Position numbers and translations under genes: made by a program. Under the pieces are notes generated by a model. The model searched no databases and had not been told where the DNA came from. It saw only the letters and a program-made list of their open reading frames with translations. Positions 34,020-41,656 of a stretch of DNA of 64,000 nucleotides are shown piece by piece. Source of the DNA: JAMXLO01 sp963818775 (lineage in GTDB: Bacteria > Pseudomonadota > Alphaproteobacteria > Acetobacterales > Acetobacteraceae); contig CAWFUF010000024.1 in assembly GCA_963818775.1 (NCBI GenBank), forward strand, positions 186,001 to 250,000, in the 5' to 3' direction. How positions within the stretch are numbered: position 1 is the stretch's first letter; every line of letters begins with the position of its first letter.

Positions 34020-34148
34020 ATGCAGAAGATATTGGCCGCTCTCGCCTTGCTGACGCTGCTGTCCGGAACCGTCGCTCTTGCGGCTCCGGCCAACGCGTCC
34101 ACCACGTATTTGTTCCCGCCCACCGAGAACGCCGGCAACAACAGCTAA
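34020..34148 (+). CDS. Small secreted peptide precursor, 42 aa
   Basis: ATG at 34020 follows ACAGGGGGATACC, a strong ribosome site. The product MQKILAALALLTLLSGTVAL continues with AAPANA then STTYLFPPTENAGNNS and a TAA stop. The first ~20-25 residues are a textbook signal peptide with likely cleavage after ALA or ANA, leaving a mature peptide of 16-21 residues that is Pro/Asn/Thr-rich and uncharged at the end. No family recognised. It starts 238 bases upstream of the divergent Crp/Fnr gene, which may control it. Confidence 0.7.
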   Translation: MQKILAALALLTLLSGTVALAAPANASTTYLFPPTENAGNNS

Positions 34149-34196
34149 TACCGCAGTTGCTCGGAGGGCAGTCGAGTTCAGTCGAAGGAGGTGGCG

Positions 34197-34277
34197 ATGA
34201 TCGTCACAGTTCTGATTGTGGTCGGTGCCCTGGCAATCGCAGTCATCGGCCGCGCCGTCCTGAACCCACGCAGCTAG
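34197..34277 (+). CDS. Small single-pass membrane peptide, 26 aa
   Basis: ATG at 34197 follows a near-perfect AAGGAGG Shine-Dalgarno. The 26 codons give MIVTVLIVVGALAIAVIG then RAVLNPRS and TAG. This is one uninterrupted hydrophobic helix of ~18 residues with a short basic C-terminus, expected in the inner membrane with the tail in the cytoplasm. It lies 48 bases after the secreted-peptide gene and just before a terminator, so the two form a micro-operon. Its role is unknown; small helices of this type often modulate larger membrane proteins. Confidence 0.65.
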   Translation: MIVTVLIVVGALAIAVIGRAVLNPRS

Positions 34278-34298
34278 GGTCGACATTCGCCCGACAAG

Positions 34299-34329
34299 GA
34301 GGGCCGGTCCGACGGGATCGGCCCTCTTT
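34299..34329 (+). terminator. Rho-independent terminator after the micropeptide genes
   Basis: GAGGGCCG (34299-34306) pairs perfectly with CGGCCCTC (34319-34326) and is followed by TTTGCATTT. It closes the two-micropeptide transcript and separates it from the Usp gene at 34426. Confidence 0.75.
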
Positions 34330-34425
34330 GCATTTGACGGTCGCGGATCGCCCATCCGGCATGTGATGCGCTTCCGGCTCATGCCGTGCTAGAAACGCAG
34401 TCCTGACCTGCAAGCGAGGAGGCAT

Positions 34426-35295
34426 ATGATGGCCATCCGCAAGCTGCTGCTGCCCTTGACGGGGACCGCCGCTGGTGAAGCGGCACTTTCAACCTGCTTG
34501 ATGATCGCCCGGCTGTGGAATGCCCACGTCACGGCACTCCACGTCCGCGTCGACAGCCGCGATGTCGCGCCGCTCGCCGGCGAGGGCCTGTCAGGTGCGA
34601 TGATCGAGGAGATGATGTCGGCCACCGAGAAGGAAAGCAGCGAGCGCGCCCACGCGGTTCGCTCGATGTTCGACCGGTTCGTCCTGCAGCACGACGTCAT
34701 CCTGTCCGAGGCCCATCCCGGCGCCGAATGCGCGACTGCCAGCTTTGCATCGGTGACCGGCCGCGAGGAGGATCTTGTCGCGCAGCAGGCGCGCCTTGCC
34801 GATCTGACCGTGGTGCCGCATCCAGATGCGGGCGAGGACGTGTCGTCGTCCGATGCACTGCATGCCGTGCTGTTCGATTCCGGCCGGCCGGTGCTGATCG
34901 CGCCACAGATAGCGCCCACCACGATCGGCGCGCGTGTGTGTCTTGGCTGGAATGGCACAGCCGAGTCGGCCTCCGCAGTGTATGCTGCGCTGCCCTGGCT
35001 TCAGCGCGCCGAAGCGGTGCGCATCCTCTCCGCCGAGGGCTATCAGCGCCGTGGCCCGGGGGCGCCGGATCTTGCGGCTTATTTGGCGCTGCATGGCGTA
35101 CATGCCGACATCGTGATGTTCCAATCGGTGGAAAAGTCGGTTGGCGCAGGTCTGCTCAAGGCAGCACGCGACTTCGACTGCGATCTGTTGGCGATGGGCG
35201 CCTACTCGCACTCCCGTCTGCGCCAGCTCATCCTCGGAGGCGTTACACGCCATGTGCTGGAGCGCGCCTGGCTGCCGGTGATGATGAACCGCTGA
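34426..35295 (+). CDS. Tandem universal stress protein
   Basis: A 289-aa protein made of two UspA-like halves. The first starts with RKLLLPLTGTAAGEAALSTCL; the second contains the nucleotide-binding loop MGAYSHSRLRQLILGGVTRHVL (G-2x-G-9x-G type). GCGAGGAGG precedes ATG 34426. Such proteins bind ATP or other ligands and rise in stress or stationary phase. It is followed after 3 bases by a MarR gene, so the pair is co-expressed. Confidence 0.9.
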   Translation: MMAIRKLLLPLTGTAAGEAALSTCLMIARLWNAHVTALHVRVDSRDVAPLAGEGLSGAMIEEMMSATEKESSERAHAVRSMFDRFVLQHDVILSEAHPGAECATASFASVTGREEDLVAQQARLADLTVVPHPDAGEDVSSSDALHAVLFDSGRPVLIAPQIAPTTIGARVCLGWNGTAESASAVYAALPWLQRAEAVRILSAEGYQRRGPGAPDLAAYLALHGVHADIVMFQSVEKSVGAGLLKAARDFDCDLLAMGAYSHSRLRQLILGGVTRHVLERAWLPVMMNR

Positions 35296-35298
35296 GGC

Positions 35299-35766
35299 GT
35301 GGCCGATGCGCGCACCGCCGCGGCGCTCGACGCCTATGTGAAGCTGCTGCGCGCCGGCCGGTCGGTGTTGGCGCGGGTGGAACCCCGGCTTGCCGCCGCC
35401 GGTCTGACACCGACCCAGTTCGGCGTGCTGGAAGCCATCCTGCATAAGGGACCGTTGAGCCAGCGCGAGCTGAGCCGAAAGGTGCTCACCAGCGCCGGCA
35501 ACATGACGGACCTGGTCGACAAGCTTGAGGCGCGGGGACTAGTACGCCGCGCCCGCCAGAAGTCAGACCGCCGCGCCGTGCATGTGGAGTTGACACCAGC
35601 CGGAAGCGACCTGATCGAGCCGCTGTTCGCCCGGCATGCCGGCGACATTACTGCTGCGATGTCCGCGCTGAGCGGCGAGGAGATGCGACAGCTTAGCGAT
35701 CTGTTGCGACGGCTAGGCCGGGCCGCCGAAAGCGAGGCCCTTGAAGTCGGCCAGGACGCCCACTAA
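35299..35766 (+). CDS. MarR-family transcriptional regulator
   Basis: A 155-aa winged-helix protein with a GTG start 3 bases after the Usp gene. Typical segments are LTPTQFGVLEAILHKGPLSQ, RKVLTSAGNMTDLVDKLEARGL and the wing RARQKSDRRAVHVELTPAG. MarR dimers usually repress neighbouring genes until a phenolic or oxidant ligand binds. The pirin gene starts 45 bases downstream; quercetinase-type pirins are common MarR targets. Confidence 0.93.
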   Translation: MADARTAAALDAYVKLLRAGRSVLARVEPRLAAAGLTPTQFGVLEAILHKGPLSQRELSRKVLTSAGNMTDLVDKLEARGLVRRARQKSDRRAVHVELTPAGSDLIEPLFARHAGDITAAMSALSGEEMRQLSDLLRRLGRAAESEALEVGQDAH

Positions 35767-35811
35767 TTCACTGCCGAACCGTTCAACATCAAACTAGGTG
35801 AGGAACATTAG

Positions 35812-36510
35812 ATGATCCAGGTTCGACCCTTCACCGGGCTCGGCAGCTTCCGCAATGAGTGGCTGAATGCCCGGCATCACTTCAGCTTCGGCCAATACCA
35901 TGACCCGGAGCGTATGGGCTTCGGCCGACTGCGTGTGTGGAATGACGACGAGGTGGCGCCGGGCACCGGCTTTGACCCGCACCCGCACCGCGAGATGGAG
36001 ATCGTCACCTACATCCGTGAGGGCGCCATCACGCACCGCGACAACCTCGGGAACGAGGGCCGGACTGCCGCGGGCGACGTGCAGGTGATGCATGCCGGGA
36101 CCGGGATCGTGCACGCGGAGTATAATCGCGAGGCGGCACCGACACGGTTGTTCCAGATCTGGATACAGCCCGACCGCCATGGCGTCGCGCCTGGCTGGGC
36201 GACGCGGCAGTTCCCCAGGGAGGGCGGACTTTCGGTGCTCGCGAGCGGCCGCGCGCAGGATGCCGAAAGTGGGCCATTGCCGCTGAATGCCGATGCCGCG
36301 GTGCTTGCGGGCACGCTGCGCGCCGGAGAATCTGCGTCTCTGGAGGTTGCGCCGGGCCGCGGCGTCTATCTGGTCGCCGCGAGCGGATCGCTGACCGTGA
36401 ACGGCACTCAGGTTGGTGCGCGTGACGGCGTGGCGATCTCCGGCGAGGTCGATCTCGCCATCGTCGCCACTGAGGACACTGAGCTCGTGATCGTTGACGT
36501 AGCAGACTGA
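35812..36510 (+). CDS. Pirin-family bicupin protein
   Basis: A 232-aa protein with the pirin N-terminal cupin: HHFSFGQYHDPERMGFG, DPHPHREMEIVTYIREG and HRDNLG then QVMHAGTGIVHAEYN, giving the three-His-one-Glu metal set. The C-terminal cupin (about 145-230) is degenerate. Bacterial pirins act as quercetin 2,3-dioxygenases or bind metabolic enzymes; YhhW-like members have this length. Co-directional with the MarR gene, which probably regulates it. Confidence 0.93.
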   Translation: MIQVRPFTGLGSFRNEWLNARHHFSFGQYHDPERMGFGRLRVWNDDEVAPGTGFDPHPHREMEIVTYIREGAITHRDNLGNEGRTAAGDVQVMHAGTGIVHAEYNREAAPTRLFQIWIQPDRHGVAPGWATRQFPREGGLSVLASGRAQDAESGPLPLNADAAVLAGTLRAGESASLEVAPGRGVYLVAASGSLTVNGTQVGARDGVAISGEVDLAIVATEDTELVIVDVAD

Positions 36511-36560
36511 CCCCATCCTGCGGTATCCTCGGCGCTCAACACGCCGAGGAGGACCGGGTC

Positions 36561-38066
36561 GTGCGGCTTTTGCCTCTAGCTGCGCTCTGCCTGCTGCTCC
36601 TCCTGTCGAGATACGCGTGGGCCGATGACATTGGGCCCGACCAGGCACAGGCGCTGCAGCAGCAACTGAAGGACTGGCTTGCCGGTTTGCTCGGGCCAGC
36701 GGTGAAGCAGCCGGAGTTGGGCTTGCGCGTCACCGGCGAGCACGATCACTACGTGGTCACCTGGCCGATCCCGGGCCTTGCCGGCGCGTCCGGCCAGGCG
36801 GCGGCGACCGCGAATCTGCGGCCACTCGACGGCGGTCGCTGGTCGGTCGACGAAATGAAGGTGCCGCCATCCGGAAACTTCACCATGACGGTTCCTGAGA
36901 CCGGCGAGGCCGGCAAGGGCACCCCGGTGAACGTGCAATTCAGCGTCGGTCGGCAGGATACGCACGGCGTAATCGATCCCGGCCTGACCACCGCGTCGAA
37001 GCTGCATACCGAAATGGGCGACCTGGTCGCAACCTCGGACAGCGCGAAGCAGCACCAGGAACAGCGCCTCGACCGCTATCTGGCGGATACCGTACTGTCC
37101 CCAGCCCAGGACGGTCGGCTCAATCTCAGCATGGATGCCTTGGGCAGTGGCTGGAAGTCAGCCACGCAGATCAACGGCGGCACGCCGATGGCGATCGGCA
37201 TCCAGACAATGCGGGCGGTCGGCCAGGTCAACGGCGTGAACCGCGACCGCTTCGGCGAGTTGCTTGCCGCGACCAGCGGCCTCATCGGCGCTCTACCGCC
37301 TGACATTGCGACCAAGAGTGAAAAACTCGATCTGCCCGCCCCCGTTCGGGCGCAGTTGCGTCTCATGATCCAGTCGCTACAGGACGTGCTGACCAGCGTG
37401 CGACTTGAGGAAACGGTGGATGGGCTGCAGGTCGAGATCGCCGGCATGGGCGGACTGTCGATAAGGCACCTGCTGCTTGGCTTTGGAGGCGACGCGCCCG
37501 GGGAGCGGCTACACGCCTGGGTTGAACTCGGCGTCGATGAGCTGGCCAGTCCAAGCCTGCCGCCGAAGGTCGCGACCTATCTCCCCCACCACGTCGAGCT
37601 CAAGCCGAGCCTGTCGGGCATTCCGATTGCGGATCTGCACAAGCTGGCCATGGACGCGACCGAGATGGGCGCGGACAGCAGCACCCTCGCGCCAGACATT
37701 GCCGCGATCTTTTCGCATGGCGGCGCCGAGCTCGGTATTGAGACGCTGTCGTTCGACCTGGGACCGGCGAAGGTGGCCGGCACCGGTCGCATCACGATCA
37801 CCTCGCCGGGCGCATGGCACGGTGAGGCACATCTGGCCGCAACGGGGTTCGACGAGCTGGCCACCCAGGCGCGGGCAAATCCGGATCTTCAGCAGGCCCT
37901 GCCGGCGCTGATCATGTTGCGCGGGCTGGCCAAGCCGGACGGCGAGCGGCTCGTATGGAACATCGTGAGCGACGGCCCGTCGTTGAAAGTGAACGGGCTG
38001 GATCTTTCGCAATTGGGCAGCGGCGACAAGCAGACTGGGAAGCCGGGTCAACGGCCGAGCCGGTAG
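36561..38066 (+). CDS. Exported protein of unknown function, 501 aa
   Basis: GTG 36561 follows GAGGAGG. The precursor has a clear Sec signal peptide (LLPLAALCLLLLLSRYAWA-DD). The mature protein is beta-rich with no membrane helix, repeated patterns such as WPIPGLAG and LDLPAPVRAQLRL, and several statements of the form LSFDLGPAKVAGTGRITI, resembling the AsmA/DUF2125/DUF945 style of periplasmic proteins. I cannot assign a family firmly. Its last 19 bases overlap the convergent methyltransferase gene. Confidence 0.75.
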   Translation: MRLLPLAALCLLLLLSRYAWADDIGPDQAQALQQQLKDWLAGLLGPAVKQPELGLRVTGEHDHYVVTWPIPGLAGASGQAAATANLRPLDGGRWSVDEMKVPPSGNFTMTVPETGEAGKGTPVNVQFSVGRQDTHGVIDPGLTTASKLHTEMGDLVATSDSAKQHQEQRLDRYLADTVLSPAQDGRLNLSMDALGSGWKSATQINGGTPMAIGIQTMRAVGQVNGVNRDRFGELLAATSGLIGALPPDIATKSEKLDLPAPVRAQLRLMIQSLQDVLTSVRLEETVDGLQVEIAGMGGLSIRHLLLGFGGDAPGERLHAWVELGVDELASPSLPPKVATYLPHHVELKPSLSGIPIADLHKLAMDATEMGADSSTLAPDIAAIFSHGGAELGIETLSFDLGPAKVAGTGRITITSPGAWHGEAHLAATGFDELATQARANPDLQQALPALIMLRGLAKPDGERLVWNIVSDGPSLKVNGLDLSQLGSGDKQTGKPGQRPSR

Positions 38067-38716
38067 AGCGTGACCAGCCGCTCGGTCCGATCCTCGAGTT
38101 CCAGGCTGGTCGGCACGCGATAGCTGGCGAAGGCGGTGAGGCCGGCGCGCGGCAGATAGGCGCGGCCGGGATCGGCGATCCACACCTCCGCATGGTCGGC
38201 CATGCGCCGCAGCCACGGCAGAATATGCGCGGTCATCGGCGCCTCGTAGCAGACGTCGCCGCACAGGATGAGGTCCCAGCCGCCGTCGGTGCCGACGATG
38301 TCGGAATCGCTGAGTGCGATATCGACAGCGTTCGTCGCGGCGTTCAGCGCGATTGCGGCACGCGCCAGCGGGTCGATCTCGGCTGCGTCGACCCATGCTG
38401 CGCCAGCCAGCGCACAGGCAATGGCGGCGATGCCGCATCCGGCGGCGAAGTCGAGCACACGCCGGCCGGCAACGCATGCGGGTTGGTCTAGCACGTGCCG
38501 CGCCAGCGCCTGGCCGCCCGGCCAGGCGAACGCCCAGAACGGTGGCTCGACGTCGTGTTCGGCCAGCCACGCCTCGGTGGCCTGCCAGATCGGGGTGATT
38601 TCGCTGGCAAGGTACAGGGTGATCTCGGGGACCAGAGGCACCTGACCACGTCTGGCGTGTTCGCGTACGAAGCGCTGCACGTCTCGCGCGGGGCTCCAGT
38701 CAGGCAGCGCTATCAT
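38048..38716 (-). CDS. Class I SAM methyltransferase (ETFB-lysine methyltransferase-like)
   Basis: A 222-aa Rossmann methyltransferase. The pre-domain LVPEITLYLASEITPIWQ and PPFWAFAWPGGQALARHVLD match the METTL20/ETFB-lysine methyltransferase and Nnt1-like group; the SAM loop is VLDFAAGCGIAAIACA and motif IV reads LILCGDVCYE. Family members methylate lysine in electron transfer flavoprotein beta. No ETF gene is nearby, though two acyl-CoA dehydrogenases are at 48-50 kb. Confidence 0.88.
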   Translation of the reverse strand: MIALPDWSPARDVQRFVREHARRGQVPLVPEITLYLASEITPIWQATEAWLAEHDVEPPFWAFAWPGGQALARHVLDQPACVAGRRVLDFAAGCGIAAIACALAGAAWVDAAEIDPLARAAIALNAATNAVDIALSDSDIVGTDGGWDLILCGDVCYEAPMTAHILPWLRRMADHAEVWIADPGRAYLPRAGLTAFASYRVPTSLELEDRTERLVTLYRLGR

Positions 38717-38735
38717 GAGGGTCCAACCTGACCTG

Positions 38736-39347
38736 CTAAAGTGGTGGCGGAATCGTCGCCTGAAATGACGGTGCCGCCGCTATGGCTTCGAACCACCTGG
38801 CCAGGGCCGGCCGGCCGGCGCGCCAGGTCCAGACTGGGTGACGCGGATCGACCCAGCCCAGGGCGCAACCGAGCACTATGCGGGCGGCATTGATCTCGCC
38901 CGAGTAGCCACCCTTCGCGACCGCGCGATCAAGAACATCGGCTGTCCGGTTGACCCTGGTGGTTTCCAGCGCGATCACGCTTGGCGAGCGTGCGTTGTCG
39001 GGTCGACGCAGTTCGCGCGCCCAGGTGACAATGCCCTCCAACATGCCTGCAGCGACGCCCATTTCCGCGAGTGTACGCCACCTGTCGGAGCTATCCCTGG
39101 GCAGCAATGGGCGCCCCCGATGTAGCGTGTCGATATAGTACAGGATTAACAGGCTTTCGGTCAGGATCGTGCCGTCGTCGAGTTCGAGGGTCGGAACGCG
39201 TCCGACGGGATTGTACGGCAGCAAGGCGGAAGTGGGATCGCGCAGCGTGACTTCTTGCTTGCGGACCTGGGCGTCGAGACCAGTCTCCAGCAAAGCCACC
39301 CGGACGATGCGAGCGAAGGGTGAAGCGGCGGCATAGAAGAGTCGCAT
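38736..39347 (-). CDS. Glutathione S-transferase family protein
   Basis: A 203-aa GST. The N-terminal thioredoxin fold starts MRLFYAAASPFARIVRVALLE, with the catalytic Ser/Cys region ASPFARI, followed by NPVGRVPTLELDDGTILTES which binds the gamma-glutamyl part of glutathione. The C-terminal helical domain follows. It conjugates or reduces electrophiles with glutathione. Divergent from the PadR regulator across 167 bases; gshA at 42.4 kb supplies glutathione. Confidence 0.92.
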   Translation of the reverse strand: MRLFYAAASPFARIVRVALLETGLDAQVRKQEVTLRDPTSALLPYNPVGRVPTLELDDGTILTESLLILYYIDTLHRGRPLLPRDSSDRWRTLAEMGVAAGMLEGIVTWARELRRPDNARSPSVIALETTRVNRTADVLDRAVAKGGYSGEINAARIVLGCALGWVDPRHPVWTWRAGRPALARWFEAIAAAPSFQATIPPPL

Positions 39348-39450
39348 TGTTCGTTTCCTTTCGCGGCAGGTTGTTTGATACCGGCGCTCATGCGGCGGCG
39401 CTTGCTCACATGCAGTCTGCCCAACGCCAGAATTTTAGCTCCGGGACCCC

Positions 39451-39494
39451 TTGCGTTTCGAGTGTATCTAGATATATCTTAACTTCGTTATATC
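39451..39494 (+). promoter_or_regulatory. Promoter and AT-rich palindrome upstream of the PadR gene
   Basis: In an otherwise GC-rich gap the sequence AGATATATCT (39470-39479) is a perfect palindrome, and GATATA (39471-39476) and TATATC (39489-39494) form an inverted repeat; TATATC is also directly repeated 16 bases apart. A -35-like TTGCGT (39451-39456) and -10-like TATATC (39473-39478) put the operator over the promoter of the PadR gene. Confidence 0.5.
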
Positions 39495-39514
39495 GAAACA
39501 CACCCGGAGATTGA

Positions 39515-40120
39515 ATGTTCCACAGACACTCACACAGACGGCACTCTGACGATGGACACCCTTACGATGGGCTGGACCAACGCTTCGCCCATGAAGATCA
39601 TCGCGGCGACAGTCGGTCCGGCGAACATGGCCGGCACCGGCGCGGCAGCCGTTCCGGGCTCGGCCGCTTCTTCGCCCATGGCGACCTTCGCCTGGTCATC
39701 CTCCACCTCATCGCCGAGAAGCCGCGGCACGGTTACGAGCTCATCAAGGCGATCGAGGAGCAGGTCGGTGGCGCCTACAGCCCAAGCCCGGGCGTCATCT
39801 ATCCCACGCTGACGCTGCTTGAGGAACTCGGTCAGGTGACAGTCAGCACAGGCGAGGGTGGCAAGAAACTGCATGCAATCACGCCGGACGGACGGGATCA
39901 TCTTGCCGCCTACCGGCCTGCCGTGGATGCCCTCCTCGCCCGCATGGCCGAGGCCAGCAGGGCGCAGGGCGGAGGTCCCGCGCCACAGATCCTGCGCGCG
40001 ATGGAGAATCTGAGGCTCGCGCTGCGACTGCGCATTTCGCGTGGCCCGCTGAGCGAGGAGCAGATCAACAAGGTCGCCGCCGCGCTCGACGCCGCTGCCA
40101 CCAGCGTCGAGCGCACCTGA
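39515..40120 (+). CDS. PadR-family regulator with His-rich N-terminal extension
   Basis: A 201-aa protein. The PadR winged helix spans ~58-140 (DLRLVILHLIAEKPRHGYEL, YSPSPGVIYPTLTLLEE). Before it are ten histidines in the first 55 residues (H3, 5, 7, 10, 15, 26, 29, 38, 41, 55) mixed with Asp/Arg. This matches the layout of the nickel/iron-responsive E. coli YqjI (NfeR), so a metal-sensing repressor is likely. The usual siderophore-interacting ferric reductase partner is not next door; a VOC protein follows 49 bases downstream. Confidence 0.9.
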   Translation: MFHRHSHRRHSDDGHPYDGLDQRFAHEDHRGDSRSGEHGRHRRGSRSGLGRFFAHGDLRLVILHLIAEKPRHGYELIKAIEEQVGGAYSPSPGVIYPTLTLLEELGQVTVSTGEGGKKLHAITPDGRDHLAAYRPAVDALLARMAEASRAQGGGPAPQILRAMENLRLALRLRISRGPLSEEQINKVAAALDAAATSVERT

Positions 40121-40169
40121 CGGCCGTGCCGACGGCGAATACCCTGATGATCTTTCGCGGGAGAAACCA

Positions 40170-40685
40170 ATGACAGGTCTGGTTCAATCAGCAACCGAGG
40201 CGCAGACGCCTCGCGGCCTGAATCACATCGTCCTCAACGTTCGGGACCTCGAGGAATCCCATCGCTTCTGGACCGAACTTCTCGGCTTCCGCCATGTTGG
40301 CACCCTGAGTCGCCCCGTCCCGGATGGCATGCCGCGCGCCCGGATGCGCTTCTACAGCGGCGAGCGCGATGGCAAGCTGCATCACCACGACATCGCGCTG
40401 GTCGAGCAAATGCTGCCCGGCGATCTCGCCAAGCGGCCTCAGGCGCTGAACCACGTCGCCATCGAATACGCGACGCAGGAGGCCTGGCATAAGCAGATCG
40501 CCTTCCTGACCGCGCACGGCGTGACGGTTTACGGGCGCGTGGATCGTGGCGTCACCCACAGCATTCATCTGAGCGATCCGAACGGCAACGAGATCGAGCT
40601 CGTCCACGAATTGCCGCGCGAGCTGTGGGAGGGCGACATCGACGCCGCCCTGAACCGGGCGGTCGAGCGACCGATCAGCGAATGA
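40170..40685 (+). CDS. VOC-family (extradiol dioxygenase-like) protein
   Basis: A 171-aa vicinal-oxygen-chelate protein with two beta-alpha-beta modules: GLNHIVLNVRDLEESHRFW (His19) and LNHVAIEY (His95), a His triad HHHDIALVE (71-73), and the metal Glu in DPNGNEIELVHE (Glu143). Members are type I extradiol ring-cleaving dioxygenases, glyoxalases or resistance proteins. The metal set fits a one-domain dioxygenase. Co-directional with the PadR regulator, which may control it. Confidence 0.9.
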   Translation: MTGLVQSATEAQTPRGLNHIVLNVRDLEESHRFWTELLGFRHVGTLSRPVPDGMPRARMRFYSGERDGKLHHHDIALVEQMLPGDLAKRPQALNHVAIEYATQEAWHKQIAFLTAHGVTVYGRVDRGVTHSIHLSDPNGNEIELVHELPRELWEGDIDAALNRAVERPISE

Positions 40686-40734
40686 CGCCAGTGGTTTCCC
40701 GCGAAACTGCCCCGTGGGTCAGCGACGCGGGATC

Positions 40735-41634
40735 TCACGCCCAGCCGAGCAGGATCGCCGCTGCGACGGCCAGCCCAACCTCGCGGTTCGCCTTGAAGAG
40801 GCGCAGGCAGAGGGCCGGATCGTCGATGTCAAGCGCCACGACCTGCCGTGCCAGCAGCACCGCGGGCAGCACCAGCGCCGGATAGAACCAGCCCCCGATC
40901 CCGGCGAGCCAGCCCGCCAGCGCCAGCAACAGCACCGCGCCGCCGTAGCAGGCGGCAAGGAAGAGTGGCGTCCGCTGGCCGAACAGGCGGGCCGTCGATC
41001 TCACCCCGACCAGCGCATCGTCCTCGCGGTCCTGGTGAGCGTAGATCGTGTCGAACCCCAGGTCCCAAAGGATCGCCGCGCCGTACAGAGCAGCCCAGGT
41101 CGCATCCAGCCGTCCCGCCCCGGCGGCGTAACCGAGAGGTGCTCCGAAGCCGAAGGTGAAGCCCATCATGAGCTGCGGCCACCACGTCACCCGCTTGGCC
41201 AGGGGATACAGTCCCACCAGCACCAGCGAGGCCACGCCCAGCAACCGGGCCGGCGCATTCAGTTGCAGCAGGATCGCCAGCCCTGCCAGCAGGAGTACGG
41301 CCAGGAACACCAGCGCCTGGCCTGGGCGGAGTGCGCCGGACGCCAGAGGCCGGGCGGCGGTCCGTGCCACCATCCGATCAATATCGCGGTCCCACAGGTC
41401 GTTCACCACACAGCCGGCGGCGCGCATCACAAGGGCGCCGATGGCGAACAGCACGATCAGGCGCACCTCTTGGAGTAGCGGCGTGCCGGACAGCAGAATC
41501 CCCCACAGTCCTGGCAGAAACAGCAGCCACACGCCAATCGGGCGATCGACCCGCGCCAGCAGGAGATAGGGCAGCCACGGTCGTGGCAGTCGCGCCACCC
41601 ATCCGGTCGCCGCGATGTCGGTGTGCGCCTGCAT
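40735..41634 (-). CDS. ubiA: 4-hydroxybenzoate polyprenyltransferase
   Basis: An integral membrane prenyltransferase with about eight hydrophobic segments. The Asp-rich motifs NDLWDRDID and DTIYAHQDREDD bind the prenyl diphosphate through Mg2+. It attaches the polyprenyl tail to 4-hydroxybenzoate in ubiquinone synthesis. The start is placed at Met 41634; reading could extend to 41658, where the CAT would overlap the divergent rsmE start. The ubiA/rsmE/gshA neighbourhood is typical of Acetobacteraceae and relatives. Confidence 0.95.
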   Translation of the reverse strand: MQAHTDIAATGWVARLPRPWLPYLLLARVDRPIGVWLLFLPGLWGILLSGTPLLQEVRLIVLFAIGALVMRAAGCVVNDLWDRDIDRMVARTAARPLASGALRPGQALVFLAVLLLAGLAILLQLNAPARLLGVASLVLVGLYPLAKRVTWWPQLMMGFTFGFGAPLGYAAGAGRLDATWAALYGAAILWDLGFDTIYAHQDREDDALVGVRSTARLFGQRTPLFLAACYGGAVLLLALAGWLAGIGGWFYPALVLPAVLLARQVVALDIDDPALCLRLFKANREVGLAVAAAILLGWA

Positions 41635-41656
41635 GGATGCTAATCTGCCCGCAGTC

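Noticed and set aside
36561..38066. Naming the exported protein as DUF945 or DUF2125
   Set aside because: The resemblance is only in general style; I see no diagnostic motif.
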